Below are positions 25,747-35,483 of a stretch of DNA of 64,000 bases, one piece after another; positions within the stretch are counted from its first letter, which is position 1, and every line of letters begins with the position of its first letter. The stretch covers positions 1 through 64,000 of the forward strand of contig NZ_KV757551.1 of NCBI RefSeq assembly GCF_001712795.1, given 5' to 3'. The notes under the pieces are model-generated. The model did no database searches and was not told where the DNA came from. It was given only the letters and a program-made list of their open reading frames with translations. The position numbers and the translations under genes are program-made. Source of the DNA: Nostoc sp. KVJ20. Its GTDB lineage: Bacteria; Cyanobacteriota; Cyanobacteriia; Cyanobacteriales; Nostocaceae.

Positions 25747-26112
25747 TTAAAAAACCTTCAGTATCCCAGTAGCTTGCAGTAAATCTGGAACAGCAGAAGC
25801 ATCCCATTTACCCTCTACACATCGCCCTGTATTCAAGATGAAGCGCAAACTGTAAGCATGAGGAAAGCCTTCTACCTCCATCCATAATAAATCGCTTTCG
25901 GCTTCGCAAGCAATTTTTTCCTCCTCCATTAATTCAGTTGCGAGTTGCTTCATAGTGTCTGCTAGCTGGGCTAATAGACGGCAAAAATCATTCAACTCAG
26001 CTTCGCTTAACTCAATTGCCCAATCATCTGTACCGACTAAACCTTTAAATTCAAATGCATCAGGGTTCCAGCCAATGCGCCAACCAAATCCGCTTTTGAC
26101 AACGCGTTCCAT
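25747..26112 (-). CDS. DUF1818 family protein
   Basis: 121-residue soluble protein matching the cyanobacteria-specific DUF1818 family. Features are GFGWRIGWNPDA near the start, LVGTDDWAIELSEAEL, a helix LLAQLADTMKQLATEL, and RFILNTGRCVEGKWDASAV near the end. Its function is not known. It lies between tRNA-Pro and a secreted or anchored hypothetical protein, all on the minus strand. Confidence 0.85.
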   Translation of the reverse strand: MERVVKSGFGWRIGWNPDAFEFKGLVGTDDWAIELSEAELNDFCRLLAQLADTMKQLATELMEEEKIACEAESDLLWMEVEGFPHAYSLRFILNTGRCVEGKWDASAVPDLLQATGILKVF

Positions 26113-26140
26113 AAAAAGTTAGGAATTAATAACTCTCTCG

Positions 26141-26761
26141 TTATCTTAGTAAGTCGGCACCTCCCCCTTGGGATGGCTGTGGGGTAGTTGATCTACTAGG
26201 ACTCGGTGCGATATTGGGGCTAGGAGATAGGGTATTTTGGGCAGTAGGATTAAATATATTCACTAATACTTGTATTAGAGCATCTCGCTGGCTGCGAGTG
26301 AGACTTGTGATGGTTTTGCGATCGCCTTCTAGAGGATTTTCCCGCAGTGAATCATTCCCTGGATAGCTAGCATCATACATAATTTCATTCGCACCCAGGT
26401 AATCAGCTAAAGTCAGCTTCCAATCGAAACGATAAATTGGGGCCCGCCCTTTGGTATAAATATGATATCTAATCAGGCGATTTACCAGGGTGTTGTTTTC
26501 GGCAACTTTCCCATTTTCTTTGCTGATATACTTATTTTCCCGTGGGAAATCTGGCAATTGCTGATATACCACCTGCCAAACATCGCTAGGAGTGATTCTC
26601 TGCGCGTATGCAGGTTGGATACTAAATAAATTTCTATGTATTGATTTGCCCGTTCCTGAACCCAAAAAAATTACACCTACTACCATTAAGGCAAACAGTA
26701 GTGAATGCGGAGTTCCAAGTTTTGAGAGTATTGATCTAGGTAGAAGTTTTTTCTTTTTCAT
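26141..26761 (-). CDS. Hypothetical protein with N-terminal membrane anchor
   Basis: 206 residues. Lysine-rich start, then a hydrophobic helix (about residues 20-37, LLFALMVVGVIFLGSG), then a possible cleavage region (AYAQ near residue 53) and a soluble domain containing DVWQVVYQQLPDFPRENKY and RFDWKLTLADYLGANEIMY. The C-terminal 35 residues are Pro/Ser-rich. I do not recognise the family. It is probably exported to or anchored facing the periplasm or thylakoid lumen. Confidence 0.7.
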   Translation of the reverse strand: MKKKKLLPRSILSKLGTPHSLLFALMVVGVIFLGSGTGKSIHRNLFSIQPAYAQRITPSDVWQVVYQQLPDFPRENKYISKENGKVAENNTLVNRLIRYHIYTKGRAPIYRFDWKLTLADYLGANEIMYDASYPGNDSLRENPLEGDRKTITSLTRSQRDALIQVLVNIFNPTAQNTLSPSPNIAPSPSRSTTPQPSQGGGADLLR

Positions 26762-26863
26762 AAAACGATATTTTGAAATGAGAGTGCTATCTCACTGCAT
26801 TTTCACTCAGCACTGGCTCAACCCTAGCTATTCGCTAACAGCACTCTCAACTCAGAACTATTT

Positions 26864-27100
26864 TTATAGTTCGCCGATAATTTCTGGCTGAGTCAATTCA
26901 TCGGACATTTCAATAATTGCCCTTAGCACTGGCTTCATCATCGCATCTTCGTTACTCTCAAAGTCTTCATAACGCCGACGTTTAGCACGATTTGCCACCT
27001 GAACCGTAATGCGGTAACGATTTGAGGCTGCACTAATCAGATCCTCAGAACGGTGCATAATCTGAGATTGAGTTGTCTCGAACTTAGAACGCTTTAGCAT
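26864..27100 (-). CDS. rpoZ: RNA polymerase omega subunit
   Basis: 78-residue cyanobacterial omega subunit, which helps assemble and stabilise core RNA polymerase by holding beta-prime. The conserved helix [28 protein letters not shown] is clear, and the acidic C-terminus ([12 protein letters not shown]) fits the cyanobacterial form. It is followed on the same strand by two unrelated small genes. Confidence 0.95.
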   Translation of the reverse strand: MLKRSKFETTQSQIMHRSEDLISAASNRYRITVQVANRAKRRRYEDFESNEDAMMKPVLRAIIEMSDELTQPEIIGEL

Positions 27101-27261
27101 AATCAGTGGTTTTTGGGGTCATTCCCCAGTGTAGCAGTACTGATAAATCTACTGCTGTGTGTTTAATTGCTAGCAACCTCTCTCTTGATAGAGGTTGAGA
27201 GTGTTTTTGTCACTATAAATTACTTATAAATAATATTACCCGACTAAAGTCACACATCCTT

Positions 27262-27681
27262 ATGGCTGACCTTGTAGAAACTGCTGTTAACGCGGGAAAC
27301 TTCAATACCCTGGTGAAGGCTGCTAAAGCTGCAAATCTCATAGAAATTTTGAAAAGTCCTGGTTCTTTCACACTATTTGCACCAACTGACGAAGCCTTTG
27401 CCAAGCTGCCAAAGGGAACTTTAGATTCGTTACTACAAGATATCCCCAAGCTAAAGAAAATTGTGGCGTATCACATCGTTAGTGGGGATGTTCGCTCTGA
27501 TGACTTAGTACAGATTAATGAGGCAGAGACACTTGAAGGGTCAATTGTAGCGATTGAATCTGCCGACGGTAAATTTAAGGTGAATAACGCCAATGTCCTC
27601 AAAACAGATATTCTGACAGACAATGGCGTGATCCATATTATTGATGCGGTGTTGATGCCTGCAATGGTAGCAGGGAAGTAA
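27262..27681 (+). CDS. Fasciclin-domain protein
   Basis: Single FAS1 domain of 139 residues with no signal peptide. The H1 box is FTLFAPTDEAFAKLP and the H2 region is NGVIHIIDAVLMP, with the YH motif at IVAYHIV. FAS1 proteins are linked to adhesion or stress in cyanobacteria, but no role is fixed. The ATG at 27262 is the natural start. It is monocistronic. Confidence 0.93.
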   Translation: MADLVETAVNAGNFNTLVKAAKAANLIEILKSPGSFTLFAPTDEAFAKLPKGTLDSLLQDIPKLKKIVAYHIVSGDVRSDDLVQINEAETLEGSIVAIESADGKFKVNNANVLKTDILTDNGVIHIIDAVLMPAMVAGK

Positions 27682-27756
27682 GGGCATTGGGATTGGGCAT
27701 TGGTTATTATCAGAAAAATGGGTTTAAAACCCCGTGTTTCCAGCACGGCTTTAAAG

Positions 27757-27862
27757 TAATGAGTAAGGAGTAATGAGTAATGAGTGGATGAAAAATGAGT
27801 AATGAGTGGATGAAAAATGGGTATTTACTCATTACTTATTACTTATTACTCATTACTCCTTC
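27757..27862. repeat. Tandem heptamer array with inverted halves (taatgag)n
   Basis: Tandem taatgagt/aaggag units (27757-27810) are followed by their complement (tactcattacttattac, 27820-27862), so the whole can fold on itself. It lies downstream of the fasciclin gene. Confidence 0.8.
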
Positions 27863-27906
27863 TTAAGAGTGCGTTCACGGCGGTGAGGATGTCAACCTCA
27901 TCCCAA

Positions 27907-28034
27907 TACGGTTCGGTTAAGGTTTTTTGATGAAAATTCTAGATCCAAAGACGCGATAAATCGCCGTCTCTACAAGGATCAATTCTTTCGTCTTGACGGC
28001 GATTTATCGCGTCTCTTGCCTTAACCGAACCGTA
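27907..28034. mobile_element. MITE-like element with perfect 16-bp terminal inverted repeats
   Basis: The ends tacggttcggttaagg (27907-27922) and ccttaaccgaaccgta (28019-28034) are exact inverted copies. Inside, gacgcgataaatcgccgtc has an exact inverted copy, gacggcgatttatcgcgtc, so the 128-bp element is almost one long hairpin. The outermost bases are TA, as in TA-targeting families. It has no coding capacity. A related, one-ended copy lies at 36212. Confidence 0.82.
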
Positions 28035-28044
28035 TTTCCCCTCA

Positions 28045-29508
28045 TCACCCTACTCTCAGGATGCACCCACTGCGTGCAGGAACAGTCAATGACAACTGCT
28101 GAGTTTCTCCTTCACTATTCCACTCAACTTCAGCAGTGCCATATAACAGTTTGTTGGGTTGAGTACGCAAACTGGCGATATCTGCATTTGCTGTTGCCGA
28201 ACTTGTGCCAGCGTTGACGGCAATTATCAACTCCTCTGTCTCTAAAGTTCGCGCAAAGATATAAAGTTGTCCTTGAGCATGGAGGACTTGGTAATCACCT
28301 GTACGTAGGGCTGGGTAAGTGTGGCGGAGGGCAATTAATTGACGATGAGTATTAAAAATTTCTTGATCCCATTTACTCTCTAAAGGAAAGCCACGCCGTG
28401 AGTCGGGATCTATGCCACCAGGTAAACCAACTTCATCACCATAGTAAATACTAGGGGCACCGGGAAAGGTGAGTAGCAATAGAGTTGACAGTTCCACACT
28501 GGCTATATCGTCGCCTGCAATGGTCATCAATCGGGCTGTATCGTGACTAGCGAGTAAATTGAGTTGAGTTAGCTGAATTTCCCACGGGTAAAGTTGCAGT
28601 ACTTCCTGAATCTTGGTGGCGTACTCGGCGGCAAATAAGGGTGGATAAGGTTGATAGTCACGGCTTTGGACTTGTTCTAAGACTACGCGATCGCCAGCTG
28701 TAAAGGCAATTGTTGGCCCGGTAAATAGATAATTCATCACCCCGTCAAATTGTGTCCCATCCAACCACTGGCGGGAATCTCCCCACACTTCGCCCACAAT
28801 GTAAGCTTCGGGATTGATGGCTTTAGTGCGATCGCGAAATTCCTGCCAAAAACCAGGAGTTTTTATTTCAAATGGTACATCCAACCGCCAACCATCGATG
28901 CCGAATTTAATCCAATATTCGGCAATCTCCATAATGTATTCCCGCACTTCTGGATTGTCGTGGTTAAATTCTGGTAAAGCACGATTTCCAGCCCAACCCC
29001 CGTAATTGGCAGGTAAATCACCAGTGTACGGTGCTAAAGGCCAGCCTTCAATTTTGAACCAATTTACCCAAGGGGAATGGGGCCCATTCTCTAAAACGTC
29101 ATGGAAAAAGAAAAACCCCCGGCTGGAATGGTTAAACACCCCATCCAGAACGACTTTGATATTCCGTTGATGGGCTGCATCGAGCAATTCTTTAAAAGCT
29201 TCGTTGCCCCCTAACATCGGGTCAACTTGGTAATAATCGTGGGTATGATAGCGATGATTGCTGGCGGATTGAAAAATGGGTGTGAAGTAAATCGCGTTAA
29301 CCCCCAAATCCTGGATGTAGTCTAAACCCTCCATGATGCCCCATAAATCGCCGCCTTTATAACCCTGGAGGGTTGGCATAGCGTCCCAATCTTCCCAACG
29401 GGCTTCGTGCAATAGCCGTTTGCGCGGCTTTTTGCTTCTGGCAAAGCGATCTGGGAAGATTTGGTAGAAAACAGCGTGCTTTACCCAGTCTGGTGTTTGA
29501 ATTTGCAT
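28045..29508 (-). CDS. GH13 alpha-amylase family glycosidase (neopullulanase/cyclomaltodextrinase-like)
   Basis: Alpha-glucan hydrolase of 487 residues with a complete (beta/alpha)8 catalytic set: DGVFNH at 122-127, nucleophile Asp210 (DGWRLDVP), acid/base Glu240 (IVGEVWGD) and Asp323 (LASHDTARL). There is no signal peptide, so it acts in the cytoplasm, probably on glycogen-derived maltodextrins. The beginning (WVKHAVFYQIFPDRFA) and the short form without an N-terminal starch-binding domain fit the neopullulanase/maltogenic group. The glycogen genes glgC and the debranching enzyme lie 3-10 kb away. Product specificity is uncertain. Confidence 0.92.
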   Translation of the reverse strand: MQIQTPDWVKHAVFYQIFPDRFARSKKPRKRLLHEARWEDWDAMPTLQGYKGGDLWGIMEGLDYIQDLGVNAIYFTPIFQSASNHRYHTHDYYQVDPMLGGNEAFKELLDAAHQRNIKVVLDGVFNHSSRGFFFFHDVLENGPHSPWVNWFKIEGWPLAPYTGDLPANYGGWAGNRALPEFNHDNPEVREYIMEIAEYWIKFGIDGWRLDVPFEIKTPGFWQEFRDRTKAINPEAYIVGEVWGDSRQWLDGTQFDGVMNYLFTGPTIAFTAGDRVVLEQVQSRDYQPYPPLFAAEYATKIQEVLQLYPWEIQLTQLNLLASHDTARLMTIAGDDIASVELSTLLLLTFPGAPSIYYGDEVGLPGGIDPDSRRGFPLESKWDQEIFNTHRQLIALRHTYPALRTGDYQVLHAQGQLYIFARTLETEELIIAVNAGTSSATANADIASLRTQPNKLLYGTAEVEWNSEGETQQLSLTVPARSGCILRVG

Positions 29509-30031
29509 GAATAACTTTTTGTACGTTCAGAAGCGATCGTTGCAAATATTAGCTTCTTTATGGCTCTTACTTATGATAGAGAATCTGTAATTTGTCATTT
29601 GTCATTTGTCATTTGTCATTAAAAAAAAATTGACATACTGCACCTCCCATGCACCATTCCCCATTCCCCTTTTTATTTTCTTCACTTTGTCCGTAATGAT
29701 TTAGGCAGACCTTGGATTAGTTTAATAGCTTCATACAAATTACCTGTTACCCCAGTTTTGGGTAATTCTTAGATGCAGCTGCTCAAAGATGTCTCACGAG
29801 CCACAGCAAATCATTATCAAGGAGACATAATTTAGGAATATGAGTTATTAATTAGCAATTGTCTTAGGAAGAACTTACCGCCTCCTAAGCTTATTTGATG
29901 TTATCTATGAAAAAAAATAGATAACTATAGTCGCATCAAATAATCAAGTCCAAAAAACTACGATCTAGAGCGGCTGGTCTTACTAAAATCACTACTTTGC
30001 TTTCAGTAAATAAATTTAATTTGAGGTAACA
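29509..30031. other. Intergenic region with (tttgtca)n repeat
   Basis: 523 bp between divergent genes. It contains four tandem tttgtca units at 29591-29620. No gene or RNA is recognisable; the promoter of the protease gene should lie in the last part. TTTGAGGT before ATG 30032 is a modest ribosome site. Confidence 0.5.
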
Positions 30032-31759
30032 ATGAGACACGAAAAACTTTCTCCCGGTCTACTGTTGGCATTTCAAGACTATCAACATGAAGGAAATCAA
30101 GCTTTAGTTACACACAAGCGATCGCTCGGCATCATTGCCCACAAAAGTCCAGTCAAACCCACTAAGAGCGTCGTTTTTATCTACTGCGACCCTGATGCAG
30201 ACTTAAGTTACTTATCACAATATAATATAGAAGTCAATCAAAATTCTGGAAGTGTGCGAACAGCTTTCTTACCATTAGATAGTTTAGATGTCTTATCTGA
30301 AGAAGATGTGATTCAGCGAATTAAGCCATCACGCAAACTTCATTTGAGGATGGACACTGCACTAGAAAAAGTCAAACTACCGGAGTTCAAAAATCAAACT
30401 GGATTGACTGGTAAAGGAGTAATCATCGGCATTATAGACAGTGGCATTGATCCGAAACACCCCGCATTTGCTGGACGAATTTTACATATTTGGGATCAAA
30501 CACTGCCAGGCCCAGGAGTCACAGAGGGCGGCTATGGGGCTGAATTTACGGGAGCGCAACTGACAGTTTCTCAGGATACTAGCGGTCATGGTACTCACGT
30601 TGCTGGAATTGCCGCCGGTGCGGATGCTAGCTATGGCGGTGTCGCACCAGAAGCGGAATTAGTTGTCGTCAGGTCAGATTTACAGGATGCCCACATTGCT
30701 GATGGCGTGCGTTACATTTTCCGAATTGCTAGAGAGTTGGGACGCCCAGCAGTAGTAAATCTCAGCTTGGGTGGACACGCTGATGCCCATGACGGTAGTG
30801 ATTCACTCTCAAAAGTCATTGACGCTGAAACTGGCCCTGGAAAAATTGTTTGCTGTGCTGCGGGTAATGAAGGAAACGATAACATTCATGGACAAGCGAC
30901 GATACCCAGTGGACGCACCCGTGGTATCCGCTTTAATGTTCCTTTGAATCAAGTAGGCATAGTTTGGTTAAATGCTTGGTATGCCAAAGACAGCGAATTG
31001 GAAGTGTCTGTGCGGAGTCCTAACGGTTTTGTCACCCCCTTCCAAAAAATCATTGCTGACGGTAATGCCGCCCAAGATTATCAGTTACCAGATGCACGGG
31101 TACAATTAGCGACACCAGGGCCAGATCAAGCCAACAGCGACCATAATTTCTTTGTGCAAATACGCGGTATTGGCCCCTCGCAAGTAATGGGAGGTGTTTG
31201 GCAGCTACGAGTCCGCAACACTTCTTCAACTGATGCACGTTTAGATGTGTGGACACTAGATGACACTTCGTCAGTGTTTTTCACAGGTAAAAGCGTCAAG
31301 GATGCGGTAAAAATTGGTTCACCAGGAGCCGCCAGCAGTGCAATTACAGTTGCGGCCTATACAACTAAAACCAGATACACAGATATTGATAACCAAGTGC
31401 GAGAAATGGGCTTAGAATTACATACTATTTCGGAATTTAGTAGTGAAGGCCCACTACGGAATGATGGACAAAAGCCCGATGTAGCAGCACCAGGAGCAAT
31501 GATTATTTCTACGCTTTCCGCCGATGCAAATTTTGACCGCTCATCGATGATTAATTCCAAGTTTGTGGTGCAGGCTGGTACGAGTATGGCGACACCATTT
31601 GTTAGTGGGTTAGTGGCACTGCTGTTGCAGCGCGATCCCAAACTCGATCCGGCTACTGTAAAAGACTTGCTACGTAAAAATAGTGCCATTCCCGGAAAAC
31701 CCCCAGGCACATTTGATGACAAATGGGGTTATGGAGTGATTAACGCTTTAAATCTGTAA
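30032..31759 (+). CDS. Subtilisin-like serine protease (S8)
   Basis: Subtilase of 575 residues with catalytic Asp136 (GIIDSGID), His186 (SGHGTHVAG) and Ser518 (GTSMATPFVSG). The first 110 residues form a domain resembling an inhibitor I9-type propeptide (KSVVFIYCDPDADL, then LSEEDVIQRIKPSRKLHL). An insertion of about 130 residues between His and Ser carries a beta-rich domain. No signal peptide is obvious, so it may be cytoplasmic or leave the cell by another route. The next gene encodes a free protein like its N-terminal domain, which suggests a protease with a separately made inhibitor or folding helper. Confidence 0.93.
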   Translation: MRHEKLSPGLLLAFQDYQHEGNQALVTHKRSLGIIAHKSPVKPTKSVVFIYCDPDADLSYLSQYNIEVNQNSGSVRTAFLPLDSLDVLSEEDVIQRIKPSRKLHLRMDTALEKVKLPEFKNQTGLTGKGVIIGIIDSGIDPKHPAFAGRILHIWDQTLPGPGVTEGGYGAEFTGAQLTVSQDTSGHGTHVAGIAAGADASYGGVAPEAELVVVRSDLQDAHIADGVRYIFRIARELGRPAVVNLSLGGHADAHDGSDSLSKVIDAETGPGKIVCCAAGNEGNDNIHGQATIPSGRTRGIRFNVPLNQVGIVWLNAWYAKDSELEVSVRSPNGFVTPFQKIIADGNAAQDYQLPDARVQLATPGPDQANSDHNFFVQIRGIGPSQVMGGVWQLRVRNTSSTDARLDVWTLDDTSSVFFTGKSVKDAVKIGSPGAASSAITVAAYTTKTRYTDIDNQVREMGLELHTISEFSSEGPLRNDGQKPDVAAPGAMIISTLSADANFDRSSMINSKFVVQAGTSMATPFVSGLVALLLQRDPKLDPATVKDLLRKNSAIPGKPPGTFDDKWGYGVINALNL

Positions 31760-31874
31760 TTAGACTGAGGAAGGTGGATATTATTTCTGTACAAGGATAG
31801 GCAACAATAACCTATAAATTTGATAGGTTAAGGTAGGCAATTTTATGCCTACCCTCTTTACTAAGGAGTTGCTG

Positions 31875-32174
31875 ATGAATTATCAGAAACTAGATGCCGC
31901 TCTTGCTACAGCGCTGAATGATGTTCAAGACCCAGAAGAGACTAGTTTAGGGGTTTTCATCCATACTGAACCAATTTTAGATTCTGCTGCGATCGCTGTT
32001 TTAGAAAGTTTGGGCGTTAATGATGTTACTAGTGGCAAAGATATTTTCACAGCAACACTGTCAGCAAATGCTATTTCCCAGTTGTCAGAGGAATCTTGGG
32101 TGAAGTATTTGAAGCGATCGCAGCAATTGCGTTTGGTAAGTGCGAGGAAAAGTTTCGGTAGTTTCAATGTTTGA
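31875..32174 (+). CDS. Free propeptide-like protein (putative subtilase inhibitor/chaperone)
   Basis: 99-residue protein. The ATG at 31875 sits 6 nt after AAGGAG; an in-frame ATG at 31845 lacks a site. I know no family name, but it lines up with the N-terminal domain of the protease just upstream: KLDAALATALNDVQ against KLSPGLLLAFQDYQ, VFIHTEPILD against VFIYCDPDAD, and LSEESWVKYLKRSQQLRL against LSEEDVIQRIKPSRKLHL. The resemblance covers nearly the whole small protein in the same order. Free I9-type proteins are known as subtilase inhibitors and folding chaperones, so that role is inferred here. The gap to the protease gene is 115 bp. Confidence 0.72.
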   Translation: MNYQKLDAALATALNDVQDPEETSLGVFIHTEPILDSAAIAVLESLGVNDVTSGKDIFTATLSANAISQLSEESWVKYLKRSQQLRLVSARKSFGSFNV

Positions 32175-32400
32175 TAACAATTCTTTGTTTATTTGTCGGG
32201 TGTAGCTTTTATCGGAGGTGTTGGCGCTGCGATCGCCCCAATTCTTTATCCCAATGAATACAAATGTTCTATATTTCTACTTATTACACTACCAGCATTC
32301 TGTAAAATTCATTCCAAAGAATCAGATGATCCCCCTTACCTGTGGTGGCAGACAGTCCTAAACTGAGAGTGAGAGTTGAAAGGCAGCTGGGAGAAATTTT

Positions 32401-33690
32401 GTGAAAAAAGTTTTATCGATCATTCTTGGTGGTGGCGCGGGTACTCGACTTTACCCACTAACCAAACTCCGCGCTAAACCGGCAGTACCAGTGGCGGGGA
32501 AGTACCGCTTAATCGATATCCCTGTCAGTAATTGCATAAATTCCGAAATATTCAAAATCTACGTCCTGACACAATTCAACTCAGCTTCCCTGAATCGCCA
32601 TATCGCCCGTACCTACAACTTTACTGGCTTTAATGAGGGGTTTGTGGAAGTGTTGGCTGCACAGCAAACACCAGAAAACCCTAATTGGTTCCAAGGGACT
32701 GCGGATGCTGTACGTCAGTACCTATGGTTAATGGAAGAATGGGATGCAGAGGAATATCTGATCCTCTCTGGTGATCACCTCTACCGCATGGACTATCGCC
32801 AGTTTATCCAACGTCATAGAGAGACGGGGGCTGATATTACTCTCTCAGTTATCCCCATAGACGAGCGCCGCGCCTCAGATTTTGGTTTGATGAAAATCGA
32901 TGACTCCGGTAGGATCATTGACTTTAGCGAAAAACCCAAAGGTGAAGCTTTAATCAAAATGCGCGTTGATACAAGCGTACTGGGATTATCAAAAGAACAA
33001 GCCCAGCAACAGCCTTACATTGCCTCAATGGGGATTTATGTCTTTAAAAAAGAGGTTTTGTTCAAGTTATTAAGAGAGGCTGTAGAAAGAACTGATTTCG
33101 GCAAAGAAATTATTCCTGATGCCTCTAAAGATTACAATGTTCAAGCTTATCTATTTGATGACTACTGGGAAGATATTGGAACAATTGAGGCATTTTATCA
33201 TGCTAACTTAGCGCTGACTCAGCAACCCCAGCCACCATTTAGTTTCTACGATGAAAAAGCACCAATTTATACCCGCGCTCGTTATTTACCTCCAAGTAAA
33301 CTTTTAGATTGTCAGGTAACAGAATCAATTATCGGCGAAGGTTGCATTTTGAAAAATTGCCGCATTCAACATTCAGTATTGGGAGTGCGATCGCGGATTG
33401 AATCTGGCTGCGTCATCGAAGAGTCTTTGCTCATGGGTGCAGATTTTTACCAAGCTTCTGTGGAACGCCAATGCAACGTGGAAAAAGGTGACATTCCTGT
33501 AGGTATTGGTACTGACTCGATTATTCGCGGTGCGATCATCGATAAAAACGCCAGTATCGGTCACGATGTCAAAATTATCAATAAAGATAACGTGCAAGAA
33601 GCTGACCGCGAAGGTCAAGGTTTCTACATCCGCAGTGGCATCGTCGTCGTGCTGAAAAATGCTGTAATTCCCGATGGAACAATCATTTAG
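32401..33690 (+). CDS. glgC: Glucose-1-phosphate adenylyltransferase (ADP-glucose pyrophosphorylase)
   Basis: Makes ADP-glucose from ATP and glucose-1-phosphate, the committed step of glycogen synthesis. 429 residues, as usual for cyanobacteria. It has the nucleotide loop [30 protein letters not shown] with the catalytic Asp, FSEKPKG binding glucose-1-phosphate, and a C-terminal left-handed beta-helix ([11 protein letters not shown] onward) that carries the 3-phosphoglycerate effector site. The start is GTG at 32401. The stop codon runs directly into an (attagtc)n repeat. Confidence 0.97.
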   Translation: MKKVLSIILGGGAGTRLYPLTKLRAKPAVPVAGKYRLIDIPVSNCINSEIFKIYVLTQFNSASLNRHIARTYNFTGFNEGFVEVLAAQQTPENPNWFQGTADAVRQYLWLMEEWDAEEYLILSGDHLYRMDYRQFIQRHRETGADITLSVIPIDERRASDFGLMKIDDSGRIIDFSEKPKGEALIKMRVDTSVLGLSKEQAQQQPYIASMGIYVFKKEVLFKLLREAVERTDFGKEIIPDASKDYNVQAYLFDDYWEDIGTIEAFYHANLALTQQPQPPFSFYDEKAPIYTRARYLPPSKLLDCQVTESIIGEGCILKNCRIQHSVLGVRSRIESGCVIEESLLMGADFYQASVERQCNVEKGDIPVGIGTDSIIRGAIIDKNASIGHDVKIINKDNVQEADREGQGFYIRSGIVVVLKNAVIPDGTII

Positions 33691-33773
33691 TCATTAGTCA
33701 TTAGTCATTAGTCATTAGTCATTAGTCATTAGTTACAAGCAACAAAGAACAAAGGACAAAGGACAAAGGACAA
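33687..33773. repeat. Heptamer array (ttagtca)n then (aaaggac)n
   Basis: About six tandem ttagtca units begin at the glgC stop codon and end at 33733. After a short spacer, four aaggaca units lead straight to the ATG of the next gene, where AAAGGA may also serve as the ribosome site. Confidence 0.9.
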
Positions 33774-34283
33774 ATGACTAAACTTTTTTTGTTGATTGGT
33801 CTTCCAGGTAGCGGTAAGTCAACTTTGACAAAACAATTACTGGCAGAATGCCCCCAGATGTCGCTGATTTCTACGGATGTCATCCGGGGGCAATTGTTTG
33901 GTTCCCAAGCGGTTCAGGGACCGTGGCTGCTGATTTGGCGCGAAATTGAGCGGCAATTCCAGCAAGCTATTTCCACCGAGAATACAGCTATTTTCGACGC
34001 CACCAATGCCCAGCGCCGCCATCGTCGTGAGGTCATTGCTTTAGCTCGTAATTTGGGCTTTAGCCAGATTACGGGAATTTGGGTTGACACGCCAGTTTGG
34101 CTGTGTTTGGCACGTAATAAAAGGCGATCGCGCCGGGTTCCAGAAGAAATTATTTTGCGGATGCACCGCCAACTCCGGGATGCTCCCCCAAGCCTAGAAG
34201 AAGGACTAGATAACCTGATCCGCTTATCAGAAAAATCAGAGTACGGAAATTGCGATCGCTTGATGAGCGAGAACCACACTTGA
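33774..34283 (+). CDS. P-loop kinase (polynucleotide-kinase-like)
   Basis: 169-residue ATP-binding protein with Walker A GLPGSGKS at residues 9-16, LISTDVIRGQLFG (substrate-binding aspartate) and FDATNAQRRHRREV, followed by an arginine-rich lid (ARNKRRSRRVPEE). This matches small AAA_33/T4-polynucleotide-kinase-like enzymes that phosphorylate nucleic acids or small molecules; the substrate is unknown. It lies between glgC and dnaJ in the same direction, separated from glgC by a repeat array. Confidence 0.87.
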   Translation: MTKLFLLIGLPGSGKSTLTKQLLAECPQMSLISTDVIRGQLFGSQAVQGPWLLIWREIERQFQQAISTENTAIFDATNAQRRHRREVIALARNLGFSQITGIWVDTPVWLCLARNKRRSRRVPEEIILRMHRQLRDAPPSLEEGLDNLIRLSEKSEYGNCDRLMSENHT

Positions 34284-34402
34284 TTTTATATATTTTTTGT
34301 TAATTTAAAATCAGATTCTTTTGTTTGGCACTATACCAGACAAATTAAACGTCTCTCATCTTAAAAAAAAACATAACGGGAATTTCTATAGGAGGCTGGT
34401 AG

Positions 34403-35410
34403 ATGGCTGCAACCGACTTCAAGGACTATTACGCTATTTTGGGAGTTAGTAAAACTGCCAGTCCAGAGGAAATTAAACAAGCTTTTCGTAAACTAGCCCG
34501 CAAATATCACCCTGATGTCAACCCAAACAACAAACAGGCAGAAGCACGCTTCAAAGAAGTTAGCGAAGCCTACGAAGTTGTATCAGACGCAGATAAACGC
34601 AAAAAATACGACCAATTCGGTCAATATTGGAAACAAGCTGGTGAAGGTTTCCCATCTGGCGGTGTTGGTGCCGATATGGGTAACTTTGACTTCAGTCAAT
34701 ACGGTAATTTTGATGAGTTCATTAATGAGTTGCTAGGACGCTTTGGTGGTGCAGCCCCTCGTGGTGGAAGACAAAGTAACTCACAAAGTTACTCTTACCG
34801 CACTTCTACGGGTGCGCCAAGTGGTTTTGGCGGCTTTAACGATTTTGGGTTTCAAGATGCAGGTGCAGGTACTAACCAGGATAGTGAAGCTGCGATCGCT
34901 CTCACTTTTGCTGAAGCATTTAATGGTGTGCAAAAGCGGTTCAGTTTAGGTAACGAAACAATAGATGTCCGCATCCCATCCGGTTCTAAAACTGGTACTC
35001 GCCTGCGCGTGCGGGGCAAAGGTCAAATCAACCCCATGACTCAACAACGCGGGGATTTATACTTAAAAGTTGAACTTCAGCCGCACTCGTTCTTCCAAAT
35101 GGAAGGCGATAACTTGATGTGCGAAGTGGCAATCACACCAGATGAAGCTACTTTGGGAGCATCTATTGATGTACCCACTCCCGATGGTTCAGTTAATGTC
35201 AAGCTACCAGCAGGGGTGCGTTCTGGTCAATCTCTGCGTTTACGTGGCAAAGGTTGGCCTCTGGCCAAGGGTGGACGCGGCGATCAGTTGGTGAAGGTGG
35301 CGATCGTTCCACCAAAAGACCTCAGCCAACAAGAACGGGAATATTATGAAAAAATCCGCGCTATACGTACTTATAATCCCCGTAGTCATTTGAACCAAGT
35401 CAGGCTGTGA
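34403..35410 (+). CDS. dnaJ: DnaJ-type co-chaperone (class II, CbpA-like)
   Basis: J-domain protein of 335 residues. The HPD motif is at 36-38 (KYHPDVNP), followed by a Gly/Phe-rich region (about 80-150), and then C-terminal substrate-binding domains ([40 protein letters not shown]). There are no CxxCxGxG zinc repeats, so it is class II. It stimulates DnaK ATPase and delivers clients. AGGAGG lies 7 nt before the ATG. Confidence 0.93.
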   Translation: MAATDFKDYYAILGVSKTASPEEIKQAFRKLARKYHPDVNPNNKQAEARFKEVSEAYEVVSDADKRKKYDQFGQYWKQAGEGFPSGGVGADMGNFDFSQYGNFDEFINELLGRFGGAAPRGGRQSNSQSYSYRTSTGAPSGFGGFNDFGFQDAGAGTNQDSEAAIALTFAEAFNGVQKRFSLGNETIDVRIPSGSKTGTRLRVRGKGQINPMTQQRGDLYLKVELQPHSFFQMEGDNLMCEVAITPDEATLGASIDVPTPDGSVNVKLPAGVRSGQSLRLRGKGWPLAKGGRGDQLVKVAIVPPKDLSQQEREYYEKIRAIRTYNPRSHLNQVRL

Positions 35411-35483
35411 ATATTTTGGATTTGTAGGGACGCATTAGTAAAGCAGCAGGAAGTGCAGCTTCGCGTCTCTACTGCTGATGAAT

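Noticed and set aside
28045..28217. Plus-strand frame across the end of the amylase gene
   Set aside because: It is a shadow of the amylase C-terminus and starts in the MITE.
33687..33773. CRISPR-like array of short direct repeats
   Set aside because: Units are 7 bp with no spacers; this is a tandem heptamer repeat. The same holds for 27757-27862, 29591-29620 and 45638-45670. No cas genes are present.
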